Shown here piece by piece: positions 1-6,272 of a stretch of DNA of 6,817 nt. Position 1 is the stretch's first letter. Each line of letters begins with the position of its first letter. Source of the DNA: Gemmatimonadota bacterium (lineage in GTDB: Bacteria; Gemmatimonadota; Gemmatimonadetes; Palauibacterales; Palauibacteraceae); NCBI GenBank assembly GCA_030601615.1, contig JAUVTH010000076.1:1-6817 (forward strand). The letters run 5' to 3'. A program made the position numbers and the translations under genes. The notes under the pieces are model-generated. The model searched no databases, had not been told where the DNA came from, and worked only from the letters and a program-made list of their open reading frames with translations.

Positions 1-282
1 GTCCGCCGGATCGAGTACGAGGACCTTCTGCCGGGTCACGAGCTCGATGCCGGCCTGTTCCTCGAACCAGCCCTCCGGCTTCACGTACAGGAGCGAGCGC
101 GGGACGTCAGCGTACTGAGTGCACTCCTTCGACAACGGGGGGCGCTGGTAGGGGGGCTCCGGTTCGTCGGTGACCAACGCGATAGATCCCGATGGGTCCA
201 ACTCCCGGATACCATCGACCGCCGAGGTGGCGGCGAGCCCGCCACCGACGATCAAGTAGTCGAATTCACGTGGACCGGGCAC
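1..282 (-). CDS. FAD/NAD(P)-dependent oxidoreductase, ferredoxin-reductase type (3' end outside window)
   Basis: Only the first 94 residues are present. EFDYLIVGGGLAATSAV (6-22) is the Rossmann GxGxxA dinucleotide-binding motif for FAD. It is followed by GIRELDPSGSIALVTDEPEPPY, ending the second strand in an acidic residue, and then RPPLSKE (47-53), typical of ferredoxin/rubredoxin reductase and AIF-like flavoproteins. The frame continues off the window at base 1, so the NAD(P)-binding domain is not seen. This is not the GlcD fold (FAD_binding_4), so it is not an obvious glycolate oxidase subunit, despite following glcF closely. The GTG at 282 is the only usual start codon between the in-frame glcF stop and the FAD motif, but it has no good Shine-Dalgarno. 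A strong one at 311-317 points instead to an ATG at 301 in another frame. The start is therefore doubtful, and a one-base frameshift is possible. Confidence 0.85.
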   Translation of the reverse strand, partial: MPGPREFDYLIVGGGLAATSAVDGIRELDPSGSIALVTDEPEPPYQRPPLSKECTQYADVPRSLLYVKPEGWFEEQAGIELVTRQKVLVLDPAD

Positions 283-301
283 GTTTGCGTTCCAGGTTCA
301 T
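266..301 (-). other. Possible 11-codon mini-ORF at the glcF/flavoprotein junction
   Basis: Starting at the ATG coupled to the glcF stop, the frame reads MNLERKRARST and then TGA. It covers the GTG start of the flavoprotein gene, in a different frame. It has a better ribosome binding site than the GTG. It may be a coupling leader, a remnant of the original start separated by a single-base shift, or chance. Removing one base between about 267 and 301 would join it directly to the EFDYLIVGGG core. Confidence 0.35.
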
Positions 302-1662
302 TCGCCGGGTTCCTCCTGCTGATCGTTCCACGCATGGTCCACCAGCTCGACGGGGTGGACCACCAGTGTACGGTCGCCGACCCGCATGAGTCCGGCGCCA
401 AGATACATGATGCACCCGGGATTGCCCGTCGCGATCCAGTCGTACCTGCCATGCTCGATCTCGCCGAGCTTCGGCGCGAGGACAAGTGCCGCGAGGTCCG
501 GCTGGACCAGATTGTACATGCCCGCTCCGCCGCAGCATCGGTCGGAAGAGGGCAGCGCCTCGACCTCGAACCCGGGGAGCGAGCGCAGGAGCACCAGCGG
601 GTCGTCCCTTACGCCCTGTGCGTGGTGCAGGTGGCAGGGCGCATCGTAGCCTACCCGACCGCCGGGAAGTTCAGCTCCTGGACTCGACCCCAACGTGCCG
701 TCGGAATTCGTGACCGCGTCGGCGAGGATCTCCGTCACGTCTTTCACCCGTGCCGCCAGCGCCTCGGCTCGATCTCGCCAGTCGGGATCGTCCGTCAACC
801 AGGCCGGATAGTCCTTGAGACCGGCTCCGCAGCCCGCCGAGTCCGTCACGATCCATTCGCAGTCCACGCTCTCGAACACCCGGATGTTGTGACGGGCCTG
901 CTCGCGCGCCTCTTCCAGGAGACCCGCGTGAGCGTGGAGGGCTCCACAGCACACCTGCCCGGGCGCCTCGACTTCCCGGTAGCCCGCACGGGCCAGCGTG
1001 CGCCGCGTCGCGTCGTGGACGTGCCCGAACAGGCCCTCCATCACGCAACCGGAAAGCAGGACGTAGGCCTGGGTTTCCGCCATCAGGGCCTCCCCGTCCT
1101 GCACTTCAAGCCGTGTCGCGGGAATACCGACAGCCGCAGCCCGTGTCGTTCCGAAAGTCGGTCGGGACGCCGACAGGAGACGGAGGGCTCGGCCCGCGGT
1201 GCCCGGCAGAAGCCGCCCGAGGATGTCGGCGACGCCAGAGTTCCGGAGAAATCGAGCTACCGCGTAGGTGACGCGCGCGCGCCGCGGAGTCGTGAGCGCC
1301 TCCAGCATCCAGCGTTCCCACCAGTGCGCTACAGGTCGCTGAGGAATGCGGGCCCGCGCCCGCTCGAGGAGATGGCCGAACGGCACCCCGGCGGGACACA
1401 CGGACTCGCAGGCCCGGCATCCCAGGCAGCGGCCCACGTGGAGCGAGAACGCGCCGTCGGCCTGCACCCGACCCTCGGCCTCGGCTCGCATCAGGTACAG
1501 GCGCCCCCTGGGCGAGTCGTTTTCCTCTCGCAGGATATCCCAGGTCGGGCACACGGGAATGCAGAAGCCACAGTGCACGCACGCGGCGAGAAGCTCATCC
1601 GTGACGTCGACTGCGCCGCTGGCGTCCGGAAGATCCCCTACAGCGACGGCGCTTTCGATCAC
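298..1662 (-). CDS. glcF: Glycolate oxidase iron-sulfur subunit (GlcF-type, (Fe-S)-binding protein)
   Basis: GlcF passes electrons from a flavin-containing 2-hydroxyacid dehydrogenase (GlcD/GlcE) to the respiratory chain. The 454-residue product has the full architecture: two ferredoxin-like [4Fe-4S] motifs at C28/C31/C34/C38 (CVHCGFCIPVCP) and C79/C82/C85/C89 (CLGCRACESVCP), then two CCG domains. The first CCG domain has C206, C238-C239-G and C278. The second has C343 (APCHLHH), C376-C377-G-G and C417 (GNPGC). Length is slightly above the roughly 407 residues of E. coli GlcF (from memory), partly from a Gly/Ser-rich insertion at about 318-334. The start is GTG at 1662, 3 bases after the lipoprotein stop, with GGGAG 8 bases upstream. 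No glcD or glcE is in the window. The neighbour downstream is a flavoprotein of a different fold, so the true substrate (glycolate, lactate or another hydroxyacid) is open. LutA is less likely because it lacks the N-terminal ferredoxin-like region. Confidence 0.92.
   Translation of the reverse strand: MIESAVAVGDLPDASGAVDVTDELLAACVHCGFCIPVCPTWDILREENDSPRGRLYLMRAEAEGRVQADGAFSLHVGRCLGCRACESVCPAGVPFGHLLERARARIPQRPVAHWWERWMLEALTTPRRARVTYAVARFLRNSGVADILGRLLPGTAGRALRLLSASRPTFGTTRAAAVGIPATRLEVQDGEALMAETQAYVLLSGCVMEGLFGHVHDATRRTLARAGYREVEAPGQVCCGALHAHAGLLEEAREQARHNIRVFESVDCEWIVTDSAGCGAGLKDYPAWLTDDPDWRDRAEALAARVKDVTEILADAVTNSDGTLGSSPGAELPGGRVGYDAPCHLHHAQGVRDDPLVLLRSLPGFEVEALPSSDRCCGGAGMYNLVQPDLAALVLAPKLGEIEHGRYDWIATGNPGCIMYLGAGLMRVGDRTLVVHPVELVDHAWNDQQEEPGE
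311..317 (-). promoter_or_regulatory. Strong Shine-Dalgarno at the end of glcF
   Basis: AGGAGGA (minus strand) lies inside the last codons of glcF, 9 bases before an ATG (301-299) that overlaps the glcF stop as ATGA. It is about 28 bases from the GTG at 282, too far to serve it in the usual way. It therefore bears on where translation of the flavoprotein gene begins. Confidence 0.6.
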
Positions 1663-1665
1663 CCC

Positions 1666-2154
1666 CTACTCTCCCGACGGCGGTGGCTGCGGATCGGAGG
1701 AGGAGTGATCGTGGATGATCTTCCACCCGTTACTGGTGTGTCTGAGGACGAGGGTGAATGGTCCGGAGCCGGTGATCTCGTCACCCTGGTAGAGAACCCA
1801 GCGGGCCGTCGCGATCGCCTCCACGACAGCAAGCTTGCGTGTGCGGATGTCTTCGAACCGGAGACTGTCCCGCGATGCGCCGGGCTCGAACAGCGGCGCA
1901 TAGCGCTCGTAGATCGCGTCGTATCCAGTCAGCAACCCGCCGCCGCCGATGTACGTCGTGTTCTCGGACTCGAGATAGTCGTCCATGAAGCCGTCCAGGA
2001 TGCCCCCGTTCCACGCCTCGGCGGACCCGGCGAGCATGCGCTCCACCGACCCGTGGAGATCGGAGTCCCCCTCCTCCTCGATCTCGATCGTGCACCCGGA
2101 CACGATCAGCGTGGCGGCGAGTATGTACGACAGGAACGCCATCGACCTGCTCAT
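1666..2154 (-). CDS. Lipoprotein with NTF2/SnoaL-like (DUF4440-type) domain
   Basis: This 162-residue product has a lipoprotein signal peptide: MSRSMAF, a hydrophobic run (LSYILAATLIV), then the lipobox VSGC with the acylated Cys at residue 21. The mature part starts TIEIEEEG, an acidic tether, so it should be exported and anchored to a membrane. The rest looks like a single cone-shaped NTF2/SnoaL-type domain: AWNGGILDGFMDDYLESENTTYIGGG, then GYDAIYERYAPLF, and near the end FTLVLRHTSNGWKIIHDHSS. The last motif is typical of DUF4440-family proteins. Such domains bind small molecules or act as enzymes, but nothing here identifies a ligand. The frame is open much further upstream, but that extension is only a shadow of the hydrolase gene. 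ATG at 2154 is chosen because it gives the signal peptide, has GGAGGA 6 bases upstream and overlaps the hydrolase stop (ATGA). The C terminus is a short Pro-rich tail (PQPPPSGE). Confidence 0.87.
   Translation of the reverse strand: MSRSMAFLSYILAATLIVSGCTIEIEEEGDSDLHGSVERMLAGSAEAWNGGILDGFMDDYLESENTTYIGGGGLLTGYDAIYERYAPLFEPGASRDSLRFEDIRTRKLAVVEAIATARWVLYQGDEITGSGPFTLVLRHTSNGWKIIHDHSSSDPQPPPSGE
1671..1675 (-). promoter_or_regulatory. Shine-Dalgarno for glcF
   Basis: GGGAG on the minus strand, 8 bases upstream of the GTG at 1662. It supports this GTG as the glcF start, placed just after the lipoprotein stop codon TAG (1668-1666). Confidence 0.55.
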
Positions 2155-3050
2155 TCCTGTTCCTCCATCAGATGCTCCTCGAAGTGCGAGATCGTGCGCC
2201 ACACGGCTTCCTCCAAGTGCGGATTGGTGCCAGGGAAGGGGTGCGAAGCGCTCATCGTGTGGCCCGCGCCCTCGATGATCGCGAGCTCGGCAGTGCCGGC
2301 GGTCCGGTGCAGCGCATGAGCCTCGGCTACGGGCACGGCTTCGTCCTCGCTCCCGTGGACGATGAGAAGCGGCGCGTCCAGCCGGCGGGCGGCCTCCTCC
2401 ATGTCCAGCCTGTCCCGGTGCGCACGCAGGTCGTCGAGGACATCCCGGTACAACGGCAGTCGTTGGCCCGTTCGCGCGTTCGTGATCTCCATCACGTCGC
2501 CGTCCCCGAGTGCCTCGGCGAACCAGCTCTCGTACCTGAACACGGAGCCGATGCCGGCCCACGTGACAACGGCCCTGACCTCCGGCCGGTCGGCTCCCAC
2601 CAGAATCGCGGCCGCGGCGCCCCGGCTGTGCCCGATGAGGCCCACTGACCGTGGTGGCTCCAACTCCACGGGTCCCAGCCGACCGTCGCGGAGGCCGTCG
2701 AGAATCGCCTCGAGATCTTCCACCTCTCGCGTGAACGTATTGCGGGCGAACCCTTCGAGGTCGGTGAAGCTCTCGAGATCGGGCCCGATCCCCGAGCCGG
2801 AGAAGTTGAAGGAGATGACCGTGGCACCGGTTCCGGTCGCCAGCCTCTCCGCCAGGTAGGGGAAGAAGCCCCAGTCCTTGAAGCCCTTGAACCCATGACA
2901 TACGACGATCGCCTTCTCGGAGGGCGTGTCGGGAATCCGGAGGTCCCCCCGCAGCAGGGCGCCCGGCGCGCGCGACAGCTCGAACGGGAGTTTCCTGGCC
3001 AATGTCCCCGGACGTACCTCAGGCGACATGGTCGGAGACTTTGATCCCAT
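2151..3050 (-). CDS. alpha/beta hydrolase (dienelactone hydrolase/serine aminopeptidase-like)
   Basis: This 299-residue protein is a soluble alpha/beta-fold hydrolase. The oxyanion-hole strand-loop is VVCHGFKGFKDWGFFP (49-64), and FNFSGSGIG (81-89) follows the next strand. The nucleophile elbow is GHSRG (140-144) with Ser142. The acid is Asp236 in VHGSEDEAVP, and the base is His264 in GAGHT, so the triad is complete. The substrate cannot be read from the sequence; esters, lactones or small amides are all possible. There is no signal peptide. The start is ambiguous. ATG at 3050 overlaps the preceding gene by 32 bases, while an in-frame ATG at 3029 (residue 8, MSPEVRPG) overlaps by 11; neither has a convincing Shine-Dalgarno. 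The conserved fold begins near residue 20, so either start gives a whole protein. The 3' end overlaps the following lipoprotein start by 4 bases (ATGA), which suggests the two are made together. Confidence 0.9.
   Translation of the reverse strand: MGSKSPTMSPEVRPGTLARKLPFELSRAPGALLRGDLRIPDTPSEKAIVVCHGFKGFKDWGFFPYLAERLATGTGATVISFNFSGSGIGPDLESFTDLEGFARNTFTREVEDLEAILDGLRDGRLGPVELEPPRSVGLIGHSRGAAAAILVGADRPEVRAVVTWAGIGSVFRYESWFAEALGDGDVMEITNARTGQRLPLYRDVLDDLRAHRDRLDMEEAARRLDAPLLIVHGSEDEAVPVAEAHALHRTAGTAELAIIEGAGHTMSASHPFPGTNPHLEEAVWRTISHFEEHLMEEQE
2161..2166 (-). promoter_or_regulatory. Shine-Dalgarno for the lipoprotein gene
   Basis: GGAGGA on the minus strand, 6 bases before ATG 2154 and inside the last codons of the hydrolase. 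It fixes the lipoprotein start within a much longer open frame. Confidence 0.7.
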
Positions 3051-4431
3051 AACGAGCCGGGTCGGTGGACCGCGCGATGCTGCGTCGGTACTGCCCGGTG
3101 TCCGGGTCTCGCTCGGTCAGGTCCCGGATCGGCCCCTCACCGACGCGCTCGCCTTCCGCTGTCGCGATGATCCGGACCACGGGACGGTTCAGCGCTTTCG
3201 GATTCGGGTTGGGGGCCACCACCACGCCCATCTCGCCGCTGTCCAGGATGACCAGCGTGGCAACCGGGAAAATGCCCATCATGTTGACGAACGCCCGGGT
3301 GAGGATCCGATCGTATGCGCCGCTCTCGGCCTCGCGCAGCTGCCGAATGGCCTCGTCGGGTGAACACGGCAGGAACTGCTTGCTGTAGTTGGAGATCGCC
3401 GCGTCGTAGGCTTCCGTGAGGGCGATGATGCGAGCCAGCAGTCCCTGGCGTCTGCGCCGGATGACCCGAGGGTATCCAGACAGGTCGGGCTTCATGTGGT
3501 GCTCGTATACCGCGAGCATGGCGCGGTACGGAAGGACTTCGAATCCCTCCACGTTGAACATCATCAGCAACCCGAAGTCCGGGTGCTGGCTCACGAGTCT
3601 CCACTCCTCATCGTTCAGCCACCCTTGCTTGTTCAGCACAGATGGCGGAATGAGCACTTTCCCGATGTCATGGAAAAGGGCCGCGAATCCCAACTCGAAC
3701 AGCTGCTCACGGTTCAGGCCCAGGTAGTCACCCAGAGCGACCGAGAGAATAGAGACATTGACCGAATGCACGTAGGAGTGGTCGTCGAAGTCACGTAGCG
3801 TGAGCATTCCGAGCATCGTCGCCGGCTCCTGCAAGACCTGGTCGACCACCGCGAGCACGGCCCGCTCGGCGCGTCGGGCTCCGATCGCCTTTCCCAGAAC
3901 CAGCCCTTCCATCGTGTCGCGCGCGACCTTCACCGAGCGCGCGTAGGTGCGGCGAGCCGCCTCTACCGCCCTCTCGCCCTCGCCGCCCTCGAACATCGGT
4001 GACGGTGGTCCGACGCTGATATGCGCGACACCTCGACTCTGAAGCTCGGCTTCGAGCGCTTCCAGCGGAGGCTGACCGGGGGAAGGATCCTCGGCGATCG
4101 CCATCAGGAAGGCCTGCCAGTCGTCCGCGCCCGCCCGGGGGGCGGCTTCCATGCGTCCAACACCGTGGCGCCGGAACACCTCGCGGAGCGCAGCCAGGGT
4201 TGCATAATCGTGCAGGTCGAGGCGCACCTGGAGGTCGTTCACGAACATGTAGTTGCCGGCTATCCAGACGCTCAGACCACCTTCGTGCTTGAGGATCAGG
4301 TCGGCCTGCTCCTTCACCTCTCGAAGCCCTCGTTTGACGACCTCATTCTCGGATGGGTAAAGCTGAATAGAGCGGACGGCTCCGTACATCGCCGACAGGA
4401 GTTCGGTGGCCAGGGGCTGCGGGCTCGTCAT
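3019..4431 (-). CDS. HD-GYP-like domain protein, possibly degenerate c-di-GMP phosphodiesterase
   Basis: The 470-residue product has an N-terminal module (about 10-112) related to that of the HEAT protein, a helical linker, and an HD-GYP domain (about 218-380). A beta-rich C-terminal extension (about 385-470, starting MMGIFPVATLVIL) resembles the tail seen in some HD-GYP proteins. HD-GYP enzymes normally hydrolyse cyclic di-GMP using two or three metal ions. Conserved residues seen are H222, H254-D255 in FHDIGK, H283 in SQHPDFG, H311-H312 and GYP at 319-321. Departures are HHMKPDLSGYP where HHE..DG.GYP is usual (Met for Glu, Leu for Gly) and ALTEAYDA at 337-344, where Glu340 replaces the Asp that normally binds metal. 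Activity is therefore uncertain: it may be a weakened enzyme, one with changed metal preference, or a sensor. No membrane segment is seen. The ATG at 4431 overlaps the HEAT stop (ATGA) and has AGGAGGG 6 bases upstream, so the start is firm. Confidence 0.9.
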   Translation of the reverse strand: MTSPQPLATELLSAMYGAVRSIQLYPSENEVVKRGLREVKEQADLILKHEGGLSVWIAGNYMFVNDLQVRLDLHDYATLAALREVFRRHGVGRMEAAPRAGADDWQAFLMAIAEDPSPGQPPLEALEAELQSRGVAHISVGPPSPMFEGGEGERAVEAARRTYARSVKVARDTMEGLVLGKAIGARRAERAVLAVVDQVLQEPATMLGMLTLRDFDDHSYVHSVNVSILSVALGDYLGLNREQLFELGFAALFHDIGKVLIPPSVLNKQGWLNDEEWRLVSQHPDFGLLMMFNVEGFEVLPYRAMLAVYEHHMKPDLSGYPRVIRRRRQGLLARIIALTEAYDAAISNYSKQFLPCSPDEAIRQLREAESGAYDRILTRAFVNMMGIFPVATLVILDSGEMGVVVAPNPNPKALNRPVVRIIATAEGERVGEGPIRDLTERDPDTGQYRRSIARSTDPARYGIKVSDHVA

Positions 4432-6272
4432 GACGATCCCTCCTCTCGCTCGTCCTCGTCGGGATCGTCTATCTCGTCAATTTCGACGTTCATGTCCAAC
4501 TCGACGGGATCCTCGACCTCGTTCCCCTCCAGTTCGTCCAGCGCGACGGCCACTTTGAGCCGCTCATCCGAATCCGAGTCGATCGCTCTCAGTGCCACCC
4601 GGACCGCACTCTTGACTGCCGCGGCCCGATCGCCGCTGGCCTTCGCGAGGGCTGTGCGAGCGGTCGGCGTGCCGACGACGGCGAGAGCGCGCGCGGCGCA
4701 GGCACGCTGCGTGGGCAACCTGCGTCCTCCCCACCATTTCCGTCCGTTGAGGAGCTTCGCGAGAACCGGTACGGCTTCTTCACCGGCGATGCTGGCATAG
4801 GCCCGCATGAAGGCCATCTGCTCTCCCTGGTCGCGGTCCTTCATGCCCGATCCCGAGAGGATGCTGCCAAGCATCGACGCGGCGCCTTCCGGTCGGACGG
4901 CAACGATCGCGTTCACGGCTGCCACCCGGATGTCCCTGCCCGGGTCGGCGAGCGCCTCGGCCAGCGCCTCGGCGCCCACTGCCGATCCGAGGATCGCCAG
5001 TGCTTCAATGGCCGCCTGCCTCGTTACCTCCTCCGGTCGGCGCGACAGTTCGATGAGGTCCGGCTCCGCCTCCCGCAACCCGAGACGGCCTACGATTCGG
5101 GCGGCTTCGGCCGCCAGCATGGGATCTTCGGCCGCCAGCAGGTCCACCACGTAGCCCGGATTCGAGCCGACCAGACGGTCCAGTGCCTCGGCGAGACGAT
5201 CCCTCGTCCGCCGGTTAGGCACTGCCGGAATCGCTCGCACGAGGGTTGGGATGGCCTCGGCCTGCAGGGCTCCGACGAGCGCGGCCAGCTCCTCCGCGGC
5301 CGGCGTTTCACCCGCCACGTCCGCTTCGCTGACCATCTCTGCCATGGCCTCGCTCATGTCGCGCAGGAGCGATGTGACGAGCTCCTGCGTCTCGTCCTCG
5401 CCCGTCTTGTTTGCCAGCAGCTGCAGCTCGTTGACGATCAGTGCTACGTTGCCGAAATCTCGCTCGACGAGCAGAAGAGGGAGAAACTCGCGAAGGATGT
5501 CCACGACCTGTCGGCGCCGCTCCTGGTCCCTCATTTCGAACTGGTCCAGGAGGGCGAGCGTAACGTCGTGCACGACGGGGCGAGCCCACTCGGCTTCCAT
5601 TTCGCGTTTCAGATACAGCAGATCGGGCTCGCCGAGAGCGATGTCCGCGAACTCCGCCGTGTCCTCCTCTGTGACCGCGCCCGATTCCAGAACGGCTTCG
5701 ATCTCCGACATGTCTTCCAGGCTTTCGCCGGCCCCCGCGCCACGGTCGGGCTTCGGCAGCTCCGCGTCCGCGGTCTCGTCCTCGGAAAGGTCGATGTAGT
5801 CCATGCGCACCGCCTTGAAGTCACGGTGCCACAGGGTGGCCAGCAGATCGTCGTCGTGAGCCTGCCGCGATTGCGCGAGAATATCCATGAACTCGGCCAA
5901 CTCTCCCTCTTCCACCCCGGGAAGCAGAGCCAGCTGTCGGATACCGTCCTTGAAGAAGCGAAACGCGAAGTTGTCAGGCCCGAGGGGCTTGGAATACACC
6001 TCTCTCTCGCGCCACAACAGGCGTCCCTCGTCCACCGTGAGCGAGAGATGAGGGAGCTCGTCCCATACGAAGCTGAGCCGCTCGCAGAGCTCGCCGTGAA
6101 ACCGTTCGATCAGCGGATTGCCTGCCACATACGTCTGGCGGGCGCGCACGGCCTTGAGAAACGAGTTGACGGTCTCCTCGACCAGGCCAGCCAGTTCTTC
6201 GTCGTCTGCTCCGGTCACAGGATCCCGCGCCGGATCCGTGTCGGAAGTCAGGTCCGCATTCGAGTCAGTCAC
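4428..6272 (-). CDS. HEAT-repeat protein with conserved N-terminal module and acidic tail
   Basis: This 614-residue protein has no visible catalytic motif, signal peptide or membrane segment, so it is likely a cytoplasmic scaffold. Residues 33-130 form an N-terminal module containing AVRARQTYVAGNP at 41-53; it aligns with the N terminus of the next gene's product. Residues 160-215 are acidic and probably flexible. Residues 216-310 look helical. From about 338 to 565 there are roughly seven HEAT-type helical pairs; clear units begin near 372, 404 and 434 (for example AAIEALAILG and AAVNAIVAV), and a Trp-containing one lies near 500-535 (KWWGGRRLP). Residues 577-612 are a very acidic tail. HEAT repeats usually mediate protein-protein contacts. 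The start is GTG at 6272, overlapping the upstream stop by GTGA; the nearest Shine-Dalgarno-like AGAGGA sits only 3 bases upstream, which is tight. V19 is also a GTG and is a weaker alternative. The partner is unknown, but the co-translated HD-GYP-like protein is the obvious candidate. Confidence 0.88.
   Translation of the reverse strand: MTDSNADLTSDTDPARDPVTGADDEELAGLVEETVNSFLKAVRARQTYVAGNPLIERFHGELCERLSFVWDELPHLSLTVDEGRLLWREREVYSKPLGPDNFAFRFFKDGIRQLALLPGVEEGELAEFMDILAQSRQAHDDDLLATLWHRDFKAVRMDYIDLSEDETADAELPKPDRGAGAGESLEDMSEIEAVLESGAVTEEDTAEFADIALGEPDLLYLKREMEAEWARPVVHDVTLALLDQFEMRDQERRRQVVDILREFLPLLLVERDFGNVALIVNELQLLANKTGEDETQELVTSLLRDMSEAMAEMVSEADVAGETPAAEELAALVGALQAEAIPTLVRAIPAVPNRRTRDRLAEALDRLVGSNPGYVVDLLAAEDPMLAAEAARIVGRLGLREAEPDLIELSRRPEEVTRQAAIEALAILGSAVGAEALAEALADPGRDIRVAAVNAIVAVRPEGAASMLGSILSGSGMKDRDQGEQMAFMRAYASIAGEEAVPVLAKLLNGRKWWGGRRLPTQRACAARALAVVGTPTARTALAKASGDRAAAVKSAVRVALRAIDSDSDERLKVAVALDELEGNEVEDPVELDMNVEIDEIDDPDEDEREEGSS
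4438..4444 (-). promoter_or_regulatory. Shine-Dalgarno for the HD-GYP-like gene
   Basis: AGGAGGG on the minus strand, 6 bases before ATG 4431. It lies within the codons for the acidic tail of the HEAT protein. The near-ideal site plus the ATGA overlap suggests that ribosomes finishing the HEAT protein, or newly loading there, translate the HD-GYP-like protein efficiently. Confidence 0.7.

Noticed and set aside
283..297. Possible terminator or promoter between glcF and the flavoprotein gene
   Set aside because: The gap is only 15 bases, with no inverted repeat, T-run or -10/-35-like pair.
334..2319. A 661-codon open frame on the plus strand
   Set aside because: It runs antisense to glcF, the lipoprotein and part of the hydrolase, all of which have clear family motifs. 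Its translation is Arg/Pro/Gly-rich with no recognisable motif, as expected for shadow frames in G+C-rich DNA.
2155..2901. Upstream extension of the lipoprotein frame to an ATG at 2901 (411 codons in all)
   Set aside because: The extension is Arg/Gly-rich low-complexity translation out of frame with the hydrolase gene. A signal peptide, lipobox and Shine-Dalgarno mark the real start at 2154.
5105..5140. A 15-base direct repeat (5105-5119 and 5126-5140) in the HEAT gene
   Set aside because: Both copies are in frame and encode the same LAAE step in neighbouring HEAT helices. This is best explained by repetitive protein sequence and codon bias, not a mobile or regulatory repeat.
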